From Misgurnus anguillicaudatus (taxonomy: Eukaryota > Chordata > Actinopteri > Cypriniformes > Cobitidae): DNA of 64,000 bases. Below the pieces are notes generated by a model, which was not told where the DNA came from, did no database searches, and saw only the letters and a program-made list of their open reading frames with translations. Both the position numbers and the translations under genes were made by a program. The DNA is taken from assembly GCF_027580225.2 (NCBI RefSeq), contig NW_027395276.1:1657001-1721000 (forward strand), read 5' to 3'. Position 1 is the first letter of the stretch, and the number at the start of each line of letters is the position of its first letter. Shown here one piece after another: positions 59,395 through 64,000 of this stretch.

Positions 59395-60129
59395 ACTCAA
59401 AAAAATGATACTTTAAACGAACACAATTTTATTGTGGACAGTGGTTCCACACAACCCAGTTAATTTATTTTAACATTTAAGGGTTGTTTTCAGTCAATGC
59501 CAAATTCTTTTGTTGCACCAACACAATTGAATAATAAATAACTAATGTGAAGTGGTAATGTTCAACAAAATTATCTTAGTTACTTATCCATAACTTAAGA
59601 TTGTTACGTTCTCTGAACATGTGTTTAACTTGTTCAAACGAATCAAATATTTTTTGCTTGTCCAACTCAAGAGTATTTTATTCATACAACTCAATTACAT
59701 TGTGGACAGTGGTTCCATCCAATTACTTTTAGTTACTTTAACACAACAATGTCTATTTCAAGTACATCACACACAAAAATATACTTTTTGTAATAAACTC
59801 TATATAGCATTCATTTTATTAAAAAAAAGAATCTCATACACCAGTTCTTCAAGCCATGTTTATTGCACTTAAACTACAGATACCGTAAAGGATATACCAA
59901 CAAATGAGATGCACTCATCAACTTGAAAAGCTTGCAAAGTTTTTAAGGACTTTGGATATTACAATGTAACCTTATAACAACATTAAAAAATGTTTACAGT
60001 AACTGACAAATGAAATGCACGAAAACTCCATTTCAAAAACATGGCATTTACATATGAAATATTAAAACATTCCTTTCTCAAAACATCTGCAAAAGGCTTG
60101 GTCTTCAGCGTCTGAACTTTATGAGATAG
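59395..60129. other. Intergenic repeat-rich spacer between creb3l3 and the minus-strand pseudogene
   Basis: Starts CACTCAAAAAAATGATACTT. TTGTGGACAGTGGTTCCACA (59433) recurs as TTGTGGACAGTGGTTCCATC (59700), so a repeat unit is present. No exon with CREB3L3 lumenal motifs was recognised. Confidence 0.45.
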
Positions 60130-60671
60130 TTACTTCCCATCTAGCTCCAGAAACAACAACTGCAATACTTCAAAAGTGTACCTGAATTCAGGAAAGTAGC
60201 TCAATTTCAGTGCATATATCAGTCCATTCAGCATGGTTGTCGCATACACAATGTTGTTGAGGTCCAAGAACTCTTAATCCCTTCAATAATACTCCAACAT
60301 CTGCTGGGCTGTCTTCGATGTCTGAATCATACATTTTTACAACAAGGACTCCCATCACCATCTTCTGGAACGCCTCCTGGGTACTGGGTGCATCTGTATC
60401 CTGCAGGTGAGCATGACAATGATACAATTATTTTATGTTTATTAATAAGTTCAGAAAATCTCTTATTTACCATTTAATGTTATTCAAAACCACATCACTT
60501 GATTCTGTAAAACTGAAGTATTTTAAGAACGGTCTCATTCCATAATGTACAACAGGCAAAAAGTCAAAGAGGACAAGTATTGTTTGCTTACCAACATTAT
60601 TATACCTTGTTTTCTGCATTAGAAAGAAACTCGTAGGTTTGAAATACCATGGAGATGAGATAAAATAAAAA

Positions 60672-61597
60672 GTTATCCCAGATGAAAATGTACACGTCCA
60701 TAATGTACTTAAAGTGCTCTATTTTCATGCACCAATTCTGTACGTAATATACTAAAAATTATTATTTTGCACTTCTCAACATAATCTTACGAACATCTTG
60801 TACATTATTCACAATGTCAGTCTAAATTAGATTTTAGGGCATATCCGATTTGACAAACTCGTCCATATTGTGGATCACAACTGTTCTGTGCGTCCTGTAG
60901 CGTTCTGCCGTTTTCTGGATTATCTGCAATGTTTCTATGGCAATGACGTTGCACTGGCACGACAATCTGCTTCAACATCTGACGTGTTTATGTTTTACGT
61001 GACGCAACAGCATGACATAACCGAAAAGCTACACAAATGCGATCAGAGCGGTCAGACTGACTTGGATTTCCAGAAATGCGATTTGAAAAGGATTTTAAAC
61101 CACCCATGGATGTAGCCCGAAACAGATTTGAAAAAACACTGATTTCATGTGGTTTTTGGCCGTTCACACTTTCTAAATGTGACTGGATTCAAATATCCAC
61201 CAAAATCAGATTTAGACTGACAGTGTGAACAAGGTATAATTGTACTTCCCTGTTCTATTTTTGAGACACCATGAATATGAACTAAAATGTGCTAAAAATT
61301 TATTTTAAAAATGTATTTAGGTACCACTCGTAGTAAACTTGAACCCATCTTTGAAAGTTGGGTTCAAGTTTACAAGTTTTAACTAATCCATTTTTAAAAC
61401 AGAGATAGTATATTCAAAGCACATTTTAGTTCATAATCATGTTGTCTTAAAACAGCACAAATAAGTACACTTAGATAATCTTAAGTACATCTTAAAAAGT
61501 ACTAAAGAATATTTTTTAGTATATCAAGTATAAATTAGTTTGAAAATAGAGCACTGTAAGTACATTATGGAAGTGTACTACTTTTTCACCTGGGATA
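60672..61597. mobile_element. Inverted-repeat element in the pseudogene's last intron
   Basis: TTATCCCAGATGAAAATGTA then CAC and CCATAATGTACTTAAAGTGC (60672-60718) mirror GAGCACTGTAAGTACATTAT then GGAAGTGTACTACTTTTTCA ending CCTGGGATA (61597). Another repeat with ATATCCGATTTG/CAAATATCC ends sits inside (about 60840-61200). Confidence 0.75.
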
Positions 61598-62639
61598 CCA
61601 CAACATTTGAATTCCTTGATAATACAGCAAAGTATATATATGCACATATACTTACCAAATACTCTTTAATTAGACTGGTCAGGTCTTCATTCAGGTAGAC
61701 AAAGAAAGATCGGAGCCTGATCAATGTTGTCAGTCTAAATATGTAAATATCAAAATTGTATTAATTGTAGCATTCACAATATCAGGTAAACATTTACCTT
61801 TATTTTTAGATTAATATGCAAAATACAACATGTAAGTGGAAAACAACAACAAAAAAGGGACACCTTAAACTGTACCTTTGTTTCTTTTTTACAAGTTCCA
61901 GAAACTTTCTAATTCCAATTTCACAAGTGCAAAAAGAAGTTTTATTATAAGGTTTTAATGAGTGCAGTTCTTCATACCCGTGTTGTGGAAACCAGCAGGT
62001 TTTTAATTCTCTGTCAATTGACGACTCCTCGTTTTGCAAAGATCCTTATAAGCTTTGCAGAATATTGATCCATCTTCGCCAAGTATGTAGTCACCAATGG
62101 GGCTGTTGCGATTCTTTAAAACTCTGCACAAATCTACAAAACACAATAAATTATTGTTACCACAAAGCCAACAAAGTTAAACATAAATGACTCCAAAACT
62201 TTTCACTCACCTCTTCCCTTCTGAAAAGAGCAGGCCATCTAGTTTTGAAATCTGCTATTGAAGGCGATTCCTTGACAACCTCATGTCTCCTGATAAAAAA
62301 AATGTCCATCAGCATTCATAATGTTTTCTCGTTGTTCTTTTTAATTTCAGACAGAAGAATTACACTGACTACTTCCAGTGTTTTGGATGTCTCCGTTTGT
62401 GGATGGTAAGGGCAGTAGTTTACCTCAGCGTTGCATGTTTTTTTTATATGGTAAGCAGCACTGGAAATTCCAGCTGGTTTGGGCTTGAGAAAATTTAATT
62501 TCACTTAAAAACGAATTGCCAGAATCCATGAACTGCATCCTTAAATGTCCTTGTAGATTACATTGTTTTTCTATTTCCTTTGACAGGTCACTCACTGAAG
62601 AAGGAATGGCATACTGAAGGATCACCTTTTGTAACTTTT

Positions 62640-63978
62640 AGCCAGACTGGAGAAGTCATTGTGGTATGACTGTGGAAAACAAGTAAAATTTAGTTTTTTT
62701 TTTTTTTTTAAATCAATTGTAAGTATGGTTAAGAAACATTAACTTATAATTGTCCATTTAACAAAATAAAAGCATATTTTACAACATATCCGTGGACTTG
62801 TTTTTTCAAAGTCACCATCAAACAAAGCACCAACCAATATAACTCAAGCAATGGATAATCATCAGCTAACTAAAATAGGCACTGACAGAATTTAACATAC
62901 AATGCAGTTTATCCAAAAAAAGTGTGATATGCTCTAGTTTAAATAATCTGTTTTAATAAAACACATCTGGCTTCAGTCATGAACAAAAGCATCACTTGCC
63001 TCACCACCATAAAAACTTTTGACCTCTCATAATATTTCAGCAATGGAAACTACACCAGGCTTAAAATCACTCAGTGAAGGCTGGTTGTGTTTTCTGTTTT
63101 TGTGTGATATAGAAGTCCCATTGACATTTGATTGGAAATCACAACCTGATAACATGCAAAATACCGTTTTACTCTTCTTTAAGGGACTGTTCATGTGAGC
63201 AAAGTATCATTTTTCTGATGACAGTGCACTGCATGCCATGCACACAAACTACAAGTGAAAGTTGGCCTTTGTCGTGATGCAATATTACATCTGTAGCATA
63301 ATTCCTACTTAAATGAACACATAGAGCATACCGTGTCTTGAATATATCAATTAGAATATGTACAATGATATCTATGATAACCCCCACAACGCACGTGCAG
63401 CAGTCTTTAATGTTTTAGTAATTTAGATAACAAATTTTACATTTCAACATAACTTACTTTAAGTAAATATTCATTCAGAGTAACAACAAAAAATAAACTT
63501 TAAGAACCCCTTGAGAAAATGCTCTAACTAAACACAGGAAAATACGTTTCAAAAGCACAATTTTCACCAGTAAAACAAGTTCAATGGCTAAAGTTATCAC
63601 CGGAACACGACGGAAAATCGAAGTTCAACTCACCACGAACACGTGAAGCAATCCATTCATTTTGAAACGCACAAATCACACAGTTTACAACACTGCTGCT
63701 ATCATAAAACACTACAAAGGACCCGAAATTGAACAACACGTTTAATACTGTTTAAACACGAGTACATCACGTTTAATACGGTTTAAACACGTCACACGAC
63801 AGATCGCGTGAAGCACTCCATTACATTTGAAACGCACAAATCACACACTTTACCTCACCGCTGCACAAATGACGTGAAATCATCACCATTAAACACAGAC
63901 ACCATCGACTTCAACATAACATAAAGTTGCCTCAATAATGTTTTAAGATAGAAGAAAAAACGTATTTTGTTTACTTAC
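62640..63978. other. First intron of the pseudogene
   Basis: AT-rich. Near 63640-63860 a diverged tandem duplication shares CGTGAAGCA(A/C)TCCATT and TTTGAAACGCACAAATCACA, with a smaller TTTAATAC(T/G)GTTTAAACACG duplication between. No gene recognised. Confidence 0.5.
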
Positions 63979-64000
63979 CCGAAACACCATCACCTGCGCG

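Larger units (their letters stand above)
60130..63990 (-). pseudogene. Decayed member of a multicopy fish family (SAMD3-like C-terminal blocks)
   Basis: Minus-strand exon blocks, 5' to 3': 63990-63979 (ATG, MVFR, donor CGG|GTAAGT), 62625-62211, 62133-61978, 61734-61656, 60400-60130. Exon 1 joins to exon 2 as MVFR|VILQYAIPSSV, a PB1-like start. Later blocks read EVNYCPYHPQTETSKTLE, RRHEVVKESPSIADFKTRWP, MDQYSAKLIRIFAKRG, FFVYLNEDLTSLIKEYL|DTD, and the hydrophobic C-terminal motif MLNGLIYALKLSYFPEFRYT ending ELDGK. Lesions: a frame change at about 62430-62500, stops TGA 62318-62316 and TAA 62118-62116, a TGA after KRGVVN at about 62000, and one extra G near 60265. The usual central region between the N-terminal block and EVNYCP is missing. 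I recognise the blocks from many uncharacterised fish proteins, some annotated SAMD3-like; no function is claimed. Confidence 0.72.

Noticed and set aside
60870..61115. 81-codon ORF as a real exon of the 60-64 kb gene
   Set aside because: It is on the opposite strand from the pseudogene and lies inside a nested repeat with ATATCCGATTTG-type ends.

Overview
This window looks like vertebrate, and specifically teleost, nuclear DNA. It has compact exons with GT-AG introns, two fish-like orthologues of vertebrate genes, an AT-rich background, and a very high density of short DNA transposons (hAT-like elements with 8-bp target-site duplications, TTAA-flanked MITEs, fold-back elements, one Tc1 copy). 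The mix of elements suggests a cyprinid, which is an inference from memory and not a measurement.

Layout. (1) 4.87-19.5 kb, minus strand: a complete nine-coding-exon ralbp1 gene (RalA-binding protein 1 / RLIP76; 661 codons by my exon sum), with a probable 5' UTR exon and CpG-type promoter near 27.8-27.9 kb. (2) 27.9-33.97 kb: the interval between two divergent genes, filled mainly by a nested repeat carrying tRNA-like modules. (3) 33.97-58.87 kb, plus strand: a creb3l3-type (CREBH) membrane-tethered bZIP transcription factor. Nine coding exons reach through the transmembrane segment. The ER-lumenal C-terminal exons were not found. (4) 60.1-64.0 kb, minus strand: a multi-exon, lesion-bearing member of a multicopy fish family (SAMD3-like C-terminal blocks), whose initiator exon lies at the window edge.

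Everything else is mobile-element material in introns and spacers. Stacked insertions can be ordered in time, the clearest being a four-level nest at 20.4-24.3 kb with perfect target-site duplications for two levels. Two short elements carry captured first-exon-like host sequence: a helicase start with a Walker A motif at 56.7 kb, and a CRE/NRF1-bearing promoter plus exon with a splice donor at 44.2-44.5 kb. A 349-bp-arm, nearly perfect hairpin lies 48 bp from ralbp1 coding exon 4.

The two intact genes have unrelated jobs: Ral/Rho GTPase signalling and endocytosis for ralbp1, and ER-regulated hepatic/intestinal lipid and acute-phase transcription for creb3l3. I see no operon-like or shared-pathway logic between them. 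I found no CRISPR array, canonical functional tRNA or rRNA. No wholly new system is claimed; the most unusual material is the nested and gene-capturing transposons and the decayed SAMD3-like gene.
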